Assembly (NCBI GenBank): GCA_019637585.1
Contig: JAHBVL010000004.1
Span: 62,001-126,000, forward strand
Direction: 5' to 3'
Origin: Thermomicrobiales bacterium
Lineage (GTDB): Bacteria; Chloroflexota; Chloroflexia; Thermomicrobiales; UBA6265
Length of the DNA stretch: 64,000 bases
Below the pieces are notes generated by a model. The model was not told where the DNA came from, made no database searches, and saw only the letters and a list, made by a program, of their open reading frames with translations. The translations under genes were made by a program, and so were the position numbers. The first letter of the stretch is position 1. The number at the start of each line of letters is the position of its first letter. Below, piece by piece: positions 32,698 to 41,312 of this stretch.

Positions 32698-32967
32698 CTA
32701 GCGAGCAAATCGTTGCTGCGATCGAGCCTTGGCTTTGGCCGCTTCGATCTCCCGGTCGCGCGCCGGAGCGCTGGTCTGCAATCCGTCGAAAAGCCGGGCG
32801 ATGACACCGCTCACATCGTCGACAGCCGCATCGAACGCCTGCTGGTTGGCTGCCGACGGTTTCTGCATTCCACTCACTTTGCGCACGAACTGAAGCGACG
32901 CCGCCCGAATCTCCTCGTCGGTGGCCGGCGGCGCGAAATTGAACAGTGGTCGAATATTGCGGCACAT
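32698..32967 (-). CDS. DUF2277 family protein
   Basis: This 89-residue protein begins MCRNIRPLFNFAPPATDEEI and continues RAASLQFVRKVSGMQKPS, the hallmark of the DUF2277 family (small conserved bacterial proteins of unknown function). The ATG at 32967 has GGAGGA 6 nt upstream; an ATG two codons up (32973) is closer to that site and less likely. It is divergent from the glycosyltransferase gene. Confidence 0.9.
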   Translation of the reverse strand: MCRNIRPLFNFAPPATDEEIRAASLQFVRKVSGMQKPSAANQQAFDAAVDDVSGVIARLFDGLQTSAPARDREIEAAKAKARSQQRFAR

Positions 32968-33104
32968 GTGCATCTCCTCCGAACTGCCCGCGCTCTGTGG
33001 TAAGACCGGCGGCATCGCCGGGCACTGGAGCCAAGCGATCCCGCCGGAAGTAAACTAGACCGCCAGCTGGTGGCGCCGAACTCAGATTCCAGGGTTTCTC
33101 TTCG

Positions 33105-35384
33105 ATGGCATATCTGCCGATCGTGTTCACGGTGATCGTCGCTGCGGCCCTTCTGCTCCATCACTTCCGGCGACCCATCCAGTCTTCGTCCAACAGCCAT
33201 ACTCCCGAACCTGGTGCTTTCATCACGCCCCTGACGTCCCGCATGAACCGGACCGCAGGGAACGGCCGCTCATCGTCCGAGACCGGATCTGGCGACACTG
33301 AGGACATCTCGATCGTGACGCCACCCCGCCACGATGCCACCCCCCGCCCATCCCCGGCAGTGCTGGCAACGACCGGTCTCCCTTTGGCGATGCTCGGATT
33401 GAGCCTGCTCGTCGCGGCGAATGCACGACTCTACCACCAGAATCTCTCCCTCTTCGCCGGAGTGGCGCTGCTGGCCGGTGTTTCGCTCTGGGTCATCTAC
33501 CTGTGGGCCAATCGGGGTTGGGAGATCGTCACAACTGCTCGCCCCGCCATCGACCGGCTCCGAATCACTCCGCAGCTGGCGCTGCTGGCCGTGGCGGCCA
33601 TCGCTGGGTTGTTCGCCTGGCGTCTGGCCAGCGACAACCACTTTCGCGTCAATGGAGTCGTGGCCTGGTGCGTCGCCATCGCCGCCTGGCTCGGTGCATG
33701 GTGGCCAGTGCGACAAAAACCGGCGTTGTTCAGACTCAGCCGGAGTCACTCTCTGCGACCGGAACAGGGTTGGGCGCTCGCCGCCGGACTGATGGCGATC
33801 ACCGCTATTGGCCTCTTCTATCGATTCTTCCGCATTCGCCTCACCCCCGGCGACCCCACCAGCGACCACGCCGAGAAGGTCGGCGATGTCTACCGGCTCC
33901 TGCACGGCCAGCACTACGTCTTCTTCGAGATGAACACCGGTCGCGAACCAGCGCAGTTCTATCTCACGGCCGCCATGATCGAGCTCTTCCATTTGCCGAC
34001 CGACTGGGTCACGCTCAAGATCGGCACAGCGGCGATCGGCGTCCTGACCATCCCCTTCATCTACCTCTTCGTCGCTGAGATCGCCGGTCGGTACGCTGGG
34101 CTTACCGCGGCACTGCTTGTCTCAGTTGCCAAATGGCCCGTCGCCATCAGCCGGGCCGGTTTGCGCTTCCCCTACGCCGTTTTGTGGGGCGCGGTGACGC
34201 TCTGGTTCCTGATGCGTTGGATGAGAACCGGCGATCGGCGGGACGCGCTCCTCTGTGGCGCCGCGATGGGTTGCGGACTCTACGGCTATACCCCCTTTCG
34301 AGTCGTCGCCATTGTGGTCGGCATGGGGTTCGCCATCGAACTGCTCGACCCTCGCTGGAAAGGGCGCCGGCGCCAGATCATCGAGCAGGGTCTTCTGGCG
34401 CTTGGCACCGCTTTGGTGATCTTCATCCCACTGGGCCGGTACGCCTGGGACGACCCGGACATGTTCTTTTCCCGCACAACAGAGTCGATGAAAGCGGAAG
34501 CGGGCACGCCGGTCAGCGAGCAAGTCGTCACCTTCCTCCACAACATCTGGCATTTCCTGCTGGCGTTCAACTGGCAAGGCGATTCGACCATGGTCAACAT
34601 GGTCAGCTATCAGCCCTTTCTCGATGTGATCACCGGTGGTTTGCTTCTCGCTGGAGCGCTGATGGCCGTCTATTCGCTGGTACGGGTGCGGGACGTTCGC
34701 CTGATCCTGCTCCTCCTCTCGCTGCCGGTGCTGATGCTCTCGTCGACGCTTGTGCTCGGAGAGACGGCATATGAGAATCCCAGCGTCAACCGGGGAGGAC
34801 CAGTCATCCCGGTCGTGTTTCTCATCTGCGCGCTTCCGGCCGGCATCCTCCTTCCCGCACTGGCCAGCAAGCTCCGGCCCGGCCGCCTCTGGGCCGGTCT
34901 TGGCGTCGCGACAGTTGTCGCCATTCTGCTGTCAATTGGAGGTCAGAACTACCGGAGCTATTTCGAGGAATTCCAGGCGCAGCAGGAGATCACCCTCGCG
35001 CCAACCACGCGCATCGCCCAGACCATCAAGGCCTATGAGGACATCGGCGTCGACATCGACAATGTCTGGCTGGCTGACTACCCCTTCTGGCTGGACATCC
35101 GGAACATCGGTTTCACCGCGGGATACCCGGAGTGGGCGGCCACTCACAACCTCCTTGCAGACAATGAGCTACCAGCAATCCCGCCCTGGGAATCGGCGCT
35201 GTTCATTTTGAACCGGAGTGATACAGAACGCCTGGCCGACCTTCGGCAACGCTTTCCGAATGGCATCGTCACCGAGATCGCCGTACCCGACCCGAACCGG
35301 AACTTCATCGCCTTCTGGGTCCCGCCATCGGCGCCGTCAGAGCCGGGGCAAACGATCCCTGTTGGATTCACGCCCGGCGCTTGA
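33105..35384 (+). CDS. GT-C type membrane glycosyltransferase (family 39-like)
   Basis: This 759-residue polytopic protein has one helix at the N-terminus, a disordered stretch (about 25-85) and about 11 more helices. The loop after the sixth or so helix carries RIRLTPGDPTSDHAEKVGDVYRLL, the acidic catalytic-type loop of lipid-linked sugar transferases. YLTAAMIELFHLPTDW and FPYAVLWGAVTLWFLMRW follow. A soluble C-terminal domain of about 180 residues ends the protein. It probably transfers a sugar from a polyprenyl phosphate to a protein or envelope glycan. Its end overlaps the cyclophilin gene by 17 nt on the opposite strand. Confidence 0.8.
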   Translation: MAYLPIVFTVIVAAALLLHHFRRPIQSSSNSHTPEPGAFITPLTSRMNRTAGNGRSSSETGSGDTEDISIVTPPRHDATPRPSPAVLATTGLPLAMLGLSLLVAANARLYHQNLSLFAGVALLAGVSLWVIYLWANRGWEIVTTARPAIDRLRITPQLALLAVAAIAGLFAWRLASDNHFRVNGVVAWCVAIAAWLGAWWPVRQKPALFRLSRSHSLRPEQGWALAAGLMAITAIGLFYRFFRIRLTPGDPTSDHAEKVGDVYRLLHGQHYVFFEMNTGREPAQFYLTAAMIELFHLPTDWVTLKIGTAAIGVLTIPFIYLFVAEIAGRYAGLTAALLVSVAKWPVAISRAGLRFPYAVLWGAVTLWFLMRWMRTGDRRDALLCGAAMGCGLYGYTPFRVVAIVVGMGFAIELLDPRWKGRRRQIIEQGLLALGTALVIFIPLGRYAWDDPDMFFSRTTESMKAEAGTPVSEQVVTFLHNIWHFLLAFNWQGDSTMVNMVSYQPFLDVITGGLLLAGALMAVYSLVRVRDVRLILLLLSLPVLMLSSTLVLGETAYENPSVNRGGPVIPVVFLICALPAGILLPALASKLRPGRLWAGLGVATVVAILLSIGGQNYRSYFEEFQAQQEITLAPTTRIAQTIKAYEDIGVDIDNVWLADYPFWLDIRNIGFTAGYPEWAATHNLLADNELPAIPPWESALFILNRSDTERLADLRQRFPNGIVTEIAVPDPNRNFIAFWVPPSAPSEPGQTIPVGFTPGA

Positions 35385-35892
35385 TCGATGCGATGCGAAT
35401 GGGCGGCGTCAGATGCTGCTCGTCGCGCGGCGCGCCGTTGATGGCCCGAACCACCGCCATACCCTCGATCACCTGCCCGAACGCGGCGAATCCCTGCCCG
35501 TCCGGGTTGCGCCCTCCACCGAAATCAAGCTCCGGTTGATCTCCAACGCAGATGAAGAACTCGGTTTTCGCGCTATCGGGATCGCGACGAGCCATCGAGA
35601 TCGTGCCATCCAGATGCCGGAGTCCGGTCGCATTCGTTCGTTCGAGGAGGAGGGCCGGTTGCGCCTCGATGTCGAACGTTTCCGGCACGCCTCCCTGGAT
35701 CACCGCAATACGCACGGCGTCGTTCGGCTGATTGTCCGGGGTCACCGTTCGGTAGAACCGGCCGCCATCATAAGCGCCGCTCTCCACGAAACCGAGGAAA
35801 TTCGCCACCGTTCCCGGCGCCGCGGTTTCATGCAGCTCGACGACGATCGTTCCCGCGTCTGTCGCGATCTCCACAACTGGATGCACCATCAC
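35368..35892 (-). CDS. Peptidyl-prolyl cis-trans isomerase, cyclophilin type
   Basis: This 174-residue single-domain cyclophilin has VEIATDAGTIVVELHETAAPGTVANFLGFVESGAYDGGRFYRTV, then VIQGGVPETFD, ISMARRDPDSAKTEFFICV, and AAFGQVIEGMAVVRAI. The active-site region FYR, Q and SMAR is present. There is no signal peptide, so it is cytoplasmic. It overlaps the glycosyltransferase end by 17 nt in a convergent arrangement. Confidence 0.92.
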   Translation of the reverse strand: MMVHPVVEIATDAGTIVVELHETAAPGTVANFLGFVESGAYDGGRFYRTVTPDNQPNDAVRIAVIQGGVPETFDIEAQPALLLERTNATGLRHLDGTISMARRDPDSAKTEFFICVGDQPELDFGGGRNPDGQGFAAFGQVIEGMAVVRAINGAPRDEQHLTPPIRIASIKRRA

Positions 35893-36000
35893 CCGCTCCT
35901 CCTCAATCCCTCATCCATACCGGCGCCGACGATATCACAGCGCCGACCCTTGCTCTCCACCGAACCCCGCGCATCCCGCAGACGCAGCCCTCCATCATCC

Positions 36001-36096
36001 GTAGTTGCAGACCCCCGTGTCTGCTATCCCATGGGAATCGATGCCATGCATTGCCTACATCCCCACAGAAAAGCACAGCCGGGGTCTGCGACTACA
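36001..36096. mobile_element. GCAGACCCCCGTG inverted-repeat element, copy 2 (96 bp)
   Basis: Left arm GTAGTTGCAGACCCCCGTGT plus CTGC (36001-36024); right arm GCACAGCCGGGGTCTGC plus GACTACA (36073-36096). It is shorter than the other two copies, apparently with an internal deletion. It lies between the cyclophilin start and the methyltransferase gene. Confidence 0.8.
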
Positions 36097-36201
36097 AGGG
36101 CATCGCGCACAGCATTGAACACCGTTTTTGCCATATCACAAGAGTGCCGTTCAGGCGTCATATATGCAGAACCGCAGGATATTCGTATGCAAGGAACCGA
36201 C

Positions 36202-36717
36202 ATGAACGTATCGACAAGCAAACTCAAAACACCTATTGGAACGATCGCTGTTGCGATGACCGAGCGTGACGAAGTCGCCGGGATCTGGCTCGACGATGAC
36301 TCGGACGCCAAAGCGTTCGACACCTGGCTGACACGCCATGGATTCGAAGCGCAACCCGCTCCCGAGATCCCAGCGACCATTGCCGATCAGTTCGATGCCT
36401 ACTTCGCTGGCTCACGGCAATCCTTCACCCTGCCACTGGCGGAGCAAGGGTCGGCGTTCGAGCGAGCGGTCTGGAAAGAGCTCAGATTCATTCCGTTTGG
36501 CGGGACGATGTCCTACGGCGAAGTCGCCGACGCCATCGGCCATCCGGGCGAAGCACAGCGAGTCGGGCAGGCGTGCGCTTCCAACCCATGGCTCATCGCC
36601 GTGCCGTGCCATCGCGTTGTCGCTTCCGACGGTTCACTCCGCGGCTACGCCGCCGGATTGCACATGAAGGAACGACTCCTCAATCACGAACGCGGCCTGT
36701 TGGGGATGTCGTTCTAG
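36202..36717 (+). CDS. ogt: Methylated-DNA-[protein]-cysteine S-methyltransferase
   Basis: This 171-residue DNA repair protein removes the alkyl group from O6-methylguanine to its own cysteine. The active site is IAVPCHRVVASDGSLRGYAAGL. Upstream are FERAVWKELRFIPFGGTMSYGEVADAIG (wing/HTH) and VGQACASNPW. The ATG at 36202 has AAGGAA 5 nt upstream; ATG 36187 is an alternative. The open frame reaches much further upstream but passes through the inverted-repeat element and is not coding. Confidence 0.95.
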   Translation: MNVSTSKLKTPIGTIAVAMTERDEVAGIWLDDDSDAKAFDTWLTRHGFEAQPAPEIPATIADQFDAYFAGSRQSFTLPLAEQGSAFERAVWKELRFIPFGGTMSYGEVADAIGHPGEAQRVGQACASNPWLIAVPCHRVVASDGSLRGYAAGLHMKERLLNHERGLLGMSF

Positions 36718-36726
36718 TAGGCACAG

Positions 36727-36791
36727 GGTCCGAAGTCCGAAGTCCGGAGCATCGATCGGACTACGGACTCCGGACCTCGGACTCCAGACTA
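36727..36791. repeat. Heptamer tandem array (GGACTCC/AGTCCGA) at a convergent junction
   Basis: Units GGTCCGA, AGTCCGA, AGTCCGG, a break, then GGACTAC, GGACTCC, GGACCTC, GGACTCC, AGACTAC. The halves are roughly inverted copies of each other, so the array could also fold. It lies between the methyltransferase and universal stress genes and reaches the latter's stop codon. Confidence 0.8.
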
Positions 36792-37724
36792 CTCACTCCG
36801 CGCGTTCACGATCAGCACCGGCGCCCTGGCGTTGCGCACCAGCTTCTCCGCCAGGCTGCCCAACGCCCACCGCTCGATACCGCTCCGCCCGTGTGTCGTC
36901 AGCGCGATGACGTCGTGCGGGTGGGCAGCGTCGTCGATCATCTGGAACGGCTCGCCGACAGCCACACTGAAGGTCGTGGCAATCCCTTCGTCGTTCAGCT
37001 CGTTGGCCAGCAGCGTGAGGTCGTCGACCGCTTTTCGTTCGAGCGAGATCAGCGTTTCGCCAGTGTCGTATCCGACGACCGGCGGACCCATCCAGGGCAG
37101 CGGCACCGCAACCGCGTCCGGCGCCACAACCACCGAAATCAGGTGAACGGCATCACCCGTCTCCCTGGCGATTCTGCGGACCACCGTGAGCGCTCTCGTC
37201 GCCCGCTCGGATCCATCCAGGGCCACCACGAAGCGACCGATTCTGCCGTTGTCCAGTTCGGCTTCGCCGTCGACCGGTCTGACGACCAGCACGGGAACAT
37301 CGGCCGAGCGAGAAATCCGGTCCGCAACTGAACCGAATCGCCATCGCCCGATCGCGCCCCGACCATGGCTGGCAATGGCGATGACATCGACCGCTTCCTC
37401 GCGGGCAATCCGCAGAATTTCCTCGGCAGCGTCGCCCGCCGAAACGACGACATGGGCCGGTCCATGCCCGTTCACCCACCGTTCGGCGATCTGCTCGAGG
37501 TACTCGGCAGCCCGGCTGGCCACGCGGTCCTGGTCTTGCTCGGTCAGCGGCATCGTCCAGCCGCGCTCATCACGCTTCGGCTCCGCCACTGGCACAATCG
37601 AGGTGAAAATGAGACTGCCGGAGCTCCCGGCCAATGCCGATGCATACGGAATCGCCTGCAGTGCCAGGGCGGAACCGTCCAATGGCACGAGAACCTTGAT
37701 GGGATTTGATCGCTCGGTTGTCAT
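36789..37724 (-). CDS. Universal stress protein, tandem USP domains
   Basis: This 311-residue protein has two UspA domains. The first opens IKVLVPLDGSALALQAIPYASAL and has the ATP motif IASHGRGAIGRWRFGSVADRI; the second opens GRFVVALDGSERATRAL and has TTHGRSGIERWALGSLAEKL. Both fit G-x2-G-x9-G-S, so both halves may bind ATP. The ATG at 37724 has GGGGAG 9 nt upstream. It is a cytosolic stress protein. Confidence 0.93.
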   Translation of the reverse strand: MTTERSNPIKVLVPLDGSALALQAIPYASALAGSSGSLIFTSIVPVAEPKRDERGWTMPLTEQDQDRVASRAAEYLEQIAERWVNGHGPAHVVVSAGDAAEEILRIAREEAVDVIAIASHGRGAIGRWRFGSVADRISRSADVPVLVVRPVDGEAELDNGRIGRFVVALDGSERATRALTVVRRIARETGDAVHLISVVVAPDAVAVPLPWMGPPVVGYDTGETLISLERKAVDDLTLLANELNDEGIATTFSVAVGEPFQMIDDAAHPHDVIALTTHGRSGIERWALGSLAEKLVRNARAPVLIVNARSE

Positions 37725-37876
37725 GGTGTGCAACTCCCCAGGCATTCGCCTGCTACGAGTTCAATTCTCGCCACAACCCGCAACAATCATCCCCTTACGC
37801 GGCATCCGACTGTGTCAAGATCATCACATTCCGCGGCGAGTCTCGGGCGACCACTGCGGAGCAAGCCAGAACCTGG

Positions 37877-38995
37877 CTATCCGGCCACCGAACGGATCAC
37901 GACGCCAGCCGCCCCGGGCCGGGCCTCGACGATCATCTTGTTGTACCGGGTCACCTGCTGGTCGGCAAAACTGACCCGCCAGCGGTCGAGCTCATCGAGT
38001 CGCGACGGTTTCTGGGCGGCCAGCAGGCGGCCCATGGAAAAGAGCGCTTGTTCGGCGGTCATCGTCGACAAGAGCGTGACCCCGACCGAGAATCCCAGCG
38101 CCGCCAGCTCTTCCAGCACATCGAGCACCAGAGGCCCGCGGCTGTTGCCAATCCCCTCCAGGTAGACGATCGCCCGGCCCTGCTCGGTCAGGTGCTCAGC
38201 GATACCCTTGAAAAGCGGCCGAACGACAGTCAAGCCATCCTCGCCTCCCCCGCCGTAGAGGGGAAAGCTCACACCGTCCGGCACCGGAATGAATGGCGGA
38301 TTGGCCACGATCAGCGCGAAGCGTTGGCCGGCGATCGGTTCGTAGAGATCACCCTGGCGCACAGAGAATCGCGCTTGCATGCCATTCAGCATCGCATTGA
38401 ATGTCGCCGCGTCGACCGCCTGCTCGCTGAGATCGACCGCGGTCCACTCCAGTCCTCGTCTGATGGCGCCAATCGATTGCCCGGCAATACCCGAACCTGT
38501 GCACAAGTCGAGCGCGCGACCACTCGCAGCCAGCGCGGTCGCCTGCCGCTGCAGATGATTGACCAGCGTCAGCGACTCGGGGCCCAGATAGACATCGGCC
38601 AGCTCGGGATTGAAACCGGGGTAGTAGGGATTGGTGGAGACAACGAAATACAGCCCGAGACGGCTGGCCACCGCCAACCCATCGGTCGAAACCGATTCGC
38701 CGGCGTCATCCAGCACCAGAAGCCCGCTCGCCAGCGCCGCCTCCAGAAAGTCCCGGCCCAGCGCGCCTTCGACGACCTCAACAGGCGCCGGCTGACCCAG
38801 GGAAAGCAACTGCAGCGCGATCCGCAATGGCGGCTCGAGACCACTGATCGCCCCGGCAAATGTCTCGAAATGCGGAAAAGGGGACGCCAGGTAGTCTGGC
38901 CGCAGCGCTTCCTGCGCGACATCGAACCCGATCTGTTCGAGCGTCGACCGAAGAACCGAAACGCTCCCCGCATCCGCAAACAATCGTTGGCTCAT
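37877..38995 (-). CDS. Class I SAM-dependent methyltransferase (NPPF type)
   Basis: This 372-residue protein has a helical N-terminal domain (about 1-140), then the SAM-binding motif LDLCTGSGIAGQSIG and the NPPY-type catalytic motif VANPPFIPVP. NPPF enzymes methylate amide or amino nitrogens in proteins, RNA or DNA. The overall layout resembles HemK/PrmC-like and DUF7059-containing methyltransferases. The substrate is not clear. Confidence 0.82.
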   Translation of the reverse strand: MSQRLFADAGSVSVLRSTLEQIGFDVAQEALRPDYLASPFPHFETFAGAISGLEPPLRIALQLLSLGQPAPVEVVEGALGRDFLEAALASGLLVLDDAGESVSTDGLAVASRLGLYFVVSTNPYYPGFNPELADVYLGPESLTLVNHLQRQATALAASGRALDLCTGSGIAGQSIGAIRRGLEWTAVDLSEQAVDAATFNAMLNGMQARFSVRQGDLYEPIAGQRFALIVANPPFIPVPDGVSFPLYGGGGEDGLTVVRPLFKGIAEHLTEQGRAIVYLEGIGNSRGPLVLDVLEELAALGFSVGVTLLSTMTAEQALFSMGRLLAAQKPSRLDELDRWRVSFADQQVTRYNKMIVEARPGAAGVVIRSVAG

Positions 38996-39075
38996 GACCT
39001 ACCCGCTACCCCCGAATATCCACCACGCCGATGCCGGTGCGGCATGAAGATCGTGCATTTCTAGACCACTACACC

Positions 39076-39192
39076 GTCGTCCCGACCGAAGTGGAGGGAT
39101 CTCTCGGTCGCGTTGGGCGACCTGTTCATCTGTAGCGTTTCCGGACCCGACCGAGAGATCCCTCCACTCCGCTTCGCTCCGGTCGGGATGAC
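39076..39192. repeat. Palindromic element GTCRTYYCGACCGAAG, copy 2
   Basis: The left arm GTCGTCCCGACCGAAGTGGA with GGGATCTCTCGG is mirrored by the right arm ending CTTCGCTCCGGTCGGGATGAC. It is related to the 26888 element. It would form a long hairpin with a loop of about 40 nt. Confidence 0.75.
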
Positions 39193-39258
39193 GATGGCAA
39201 GGGCATGTTGGAGACCGTCTCGCGGTAGCACCCACGCCCAGCCTGGTATGAAACGACG

Positions 39259-39285
39259 CGTAGCCTCGCCATTTATGGCGCTTTC
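39259..39285. repeat. Dispersed element CGTAGCCTCGCC, copy 3, inside a gene end
   Basis: CGTAGCCTCGCCATT then TATGGCGCTTTC. Read on the minus strand it provides the last codons (AKAP) and the TAA stop of the oligopeptide ABC ATPase. Confidence 0.8.
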
Positions 39286-40289
39286 GCACTCATGCGTTCC
39301 TGATCCCCAAGCGCGGGAACATCTTCCGAAAAGTGACACGCGGCCCATTGACCGGGCGCGATCTCCCGCAACATCGGGCGCGATTCGGAGCAGATCTCCC
39401 GGGCCATGGGGCACCGCGTATGGAAAGGACAACCGGACGGCCGCTCGATCGGACTCGGCACCTCGCCGCGCAGCAGCACCGATCGCTGGTCGCGCATGGA
39501 AACCTGATGATCGGGAATCGAATTCAGCAATGCCAGCGTGTAGGGATGTCTGGGCCGGGAGAAAACAGTCTCAGCGGTCCCGTACTCGACGACATTGCCC
39601 AAATACATCACCGCGATCTTCTGGCAGAGATAGCGAACCACCCGCAGATCGTGGGAGATGAACAGATAGGTCAATCCCAGCTGTTGCTGCAACGAACGCA
39701 ACAGGTTGAGCACCTGCGCCTGCACGGAGACGTCCAATGACGAAACCGGTTCATCGAGCACCAGAATCTCCGGTTCGAGCGCCAGCGCCCGGGCGATATT
39801 GACCCGCTGACGCTGTCCGCCACTCAGCTGATGCGGATAGCGACTCGCCAACCGGTCACCCAGACCGACCAGCGTCAGGAGTTCCGACACTTTCGCTTTG
39901 CGCGACGCGCTGTCGCCGATACCGTGAATGCGAAGCGGATCCTCGATCGCCCCACCGACGGTCATGCGCGGCGCCAACGCGCCGTAGGGGTCCTGGAAAA
40001 CAAGCTGCACTTTGCGCGGAAACGTCCGTATCTCATCTTTCGACAGGGCGGCCGCATCCTGCCCTTCGATCAGCACTCGCCCCGAGCTGGGAGACTCCAT
40101 CCGCACCACCAGCTTGGCCAGTGTGCTCTTGCCGCAGCCGCTTTCGCCGACCACGCCGACGATCTCTCCCCGGGCCACCTGCAGATCGATGCCGTCAAGG
40201 GCGCGCAAGGTTCCCTTGCCGCCCTGACCGCGCACCGCGTACTCCTTGACCACATTCTCCATCGCCACCACGGGCGCCACGGCGGTCAT
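39273..40289 (-). CDS. Peptide ABC transporter ATP-binding protein (OppF/DppF type)
   Basis: This 338-residue ATPase has Walker A GVVGESGCGKSTLAKLV, the Q-loop QLVFQDPYGALAPRM, the signature LSGGQRQRVNIARAL, Walker B EILVLDEPVSSLDVS and the H-loop LFISHDL. The C-terminal oligopeptide-type extension has the cysteine cluster SGCPFHTRCPMAREIC. The ATG at 40289 overlaps the stop of the partner ATPase (ATGA). Its last four residues and stop come from a dispersed repeat. It energises uptake through the 41-43 kb permeases. Confidence 0.95.
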   Translation of the reverse strand: MTAVAPVVAMENVVKEYAVRGQGGKGTLRALDGIDLQVARGEIVGVVGESGCGKSTLAKLVVRMESPSSGRVLIEGQDAAALSKDEIRTFPRKVQLVFQDPYGALAPRMTVGGAIEDPLRIHGIGDSASRKAKVSELLTLVGLGDRLASRYPHQLSGGQRQRVNIARALALEPEILVLDEPVSSLDVSVQAQVLNLLRSLQQQLGLTYLFISHDLRVVRYLCQKIAVMYLGNVVEYGTAETVFSRPRHPYTLALLNSIPDHQVSMRDQRSVLLRGEVPSPIERPSGCPFHTRCPMAREICSESRPMLREIAPGQWAACHFSEDVPALGDQERMSAKAP

Positions 40290-41308
40290 CGGCCCACCCC
40301 TTCGTTTACCGGTGCACCCAGCGGGTAGAAGCAGGCGACCTGTCGACCATCCTGGCCCGCCGTTTGCAGCAATGGCCGTTCGGAGACACACCGCTCGGTG
40401 GAGAAGTGGCAGCGCGGGGCGAAGACGCACCCCTTGGGGACATTGTTCAGGGACGGCAAGCGCCCTTCGATCGCCGGCAGGGGTTGATTCGGATCGCTGG
40501 CCAGCGTGGGCGCCGAACCCAGCAGAGCCGCCGTGTAGGGGTGATTCGGTTGCTGAAAGAGCGCATCGACCTGACTCGTTTCGAGCGTGTGTCCGGCATA
40601 CATCACGATCACCCGGTCGGCGATCGATCGAATGACGCCAAGATCGTGGCTGACGAAGATGAGCGAGAAGTTCAGCTGGTCTTTGAGCGACCGCAACAGC
40701 TCGATGATCTGCGCCTGAATCGAAACGTCGAGCGCGGTCGTCGGTTCGTCGGCGATGATCAACTGCGGATCGAGGAGCAGGGCCATGGCGATGGCCACCC
40801 GTTGACGCAGCCCGCCACTCAGCTCCCAGGGATAGGCGGAAAGACGAGATTCCGGCGCTGAAACACCGACCAATCGCAGTTTTTCGACGGCAAGCGCCGC
40901 TGCGTCGCTTTTCGAGACCTTCCGGTGAGCGCGCACGACATCGGTCATCTGCCGGCCAACGGTGAAGAGGGGGTTCAACGCCGTCAACGGATCCTGAAAA
41001 ATGATGCCGATCTGCGTGCCGCGGATCGAGCGCATCTGCTTGTCATTGAGGAGCAGGAGATCGCGCCCGCCAAACTCGACCTGCCCCTGGTCGACCCTGC
41101 CGGGATAGCCGATCAATCCCATGATCGAGAGACTGGCCACGCTCTTGCCGCTGCCGCTCTCCCCCACGATGCCGACGCATTCGCCCGGGTAGACATCGAA
41201 GGAAAGGTTGTCGACAGCCCGAACCACGCCTTCCCGCGTCTGGAACACGGTGGTCAGATTGCGGACGGAGAGCGCCGGGGCTCGATCGGTAGGAAGCGAA
41301 GAAACCAT
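40286..41308 (-). CDS. Peptide ABC transporter ATP-binding protein (OppD/DppD type)
   Basis: This 340-residue ATPase has Walker A GIVGESGSGKSVASLS, the signature LSGGLRQRVAIAMAL, Walker B LIIADEPTTALDVS and the H-loop IFVSHDLGV. The oligopeptide-type C-terminal cysteines (GCVFAPRCHFSTERC) are present. It starts 4 nt after the permease stop and overlaps the second ATPase, so it is one operon. Confidence 0.95.
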   Translation of the reverse strand: MVSSLPTDRAPALSVRNLTTVFQTREGVVRAVDNLSFDVYPGECVGIVGESGSGKSVASLSIMGLIGYPGRVDQGQVEFGGRDLLLLNDKQMRSIRGTQIGIIFQDPLTALNPLFTVGRQMTDVVRAHRKVSKSDAAALAVEKLRLVGVSAPESRLSAYPWELSGGLRQRVAIAMALLLDPQLIIADEPTTALDVSIQAQIIELLRSLKDQLNFSLIFVSHDLGVIRSIADRVIVMYAGHTLETSQVDALFQQPNHPYTAALLGSAPTLASDPNQPLPAIEGRLPSLNNVPKGCVFAPRCHFSTERCVSERPLLQTAGQDGRQVACFYPLGAPVNEGVGR

Positions 41309-41312
41309 CGGG

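Noticed and set aside
35218-36201. Open frame upstream of the methyltransferase
   Set aside because: It runs through the antisense of the cyclophilin gene and the inverted-repeat element; the family start with a ribosome site is at 36202.
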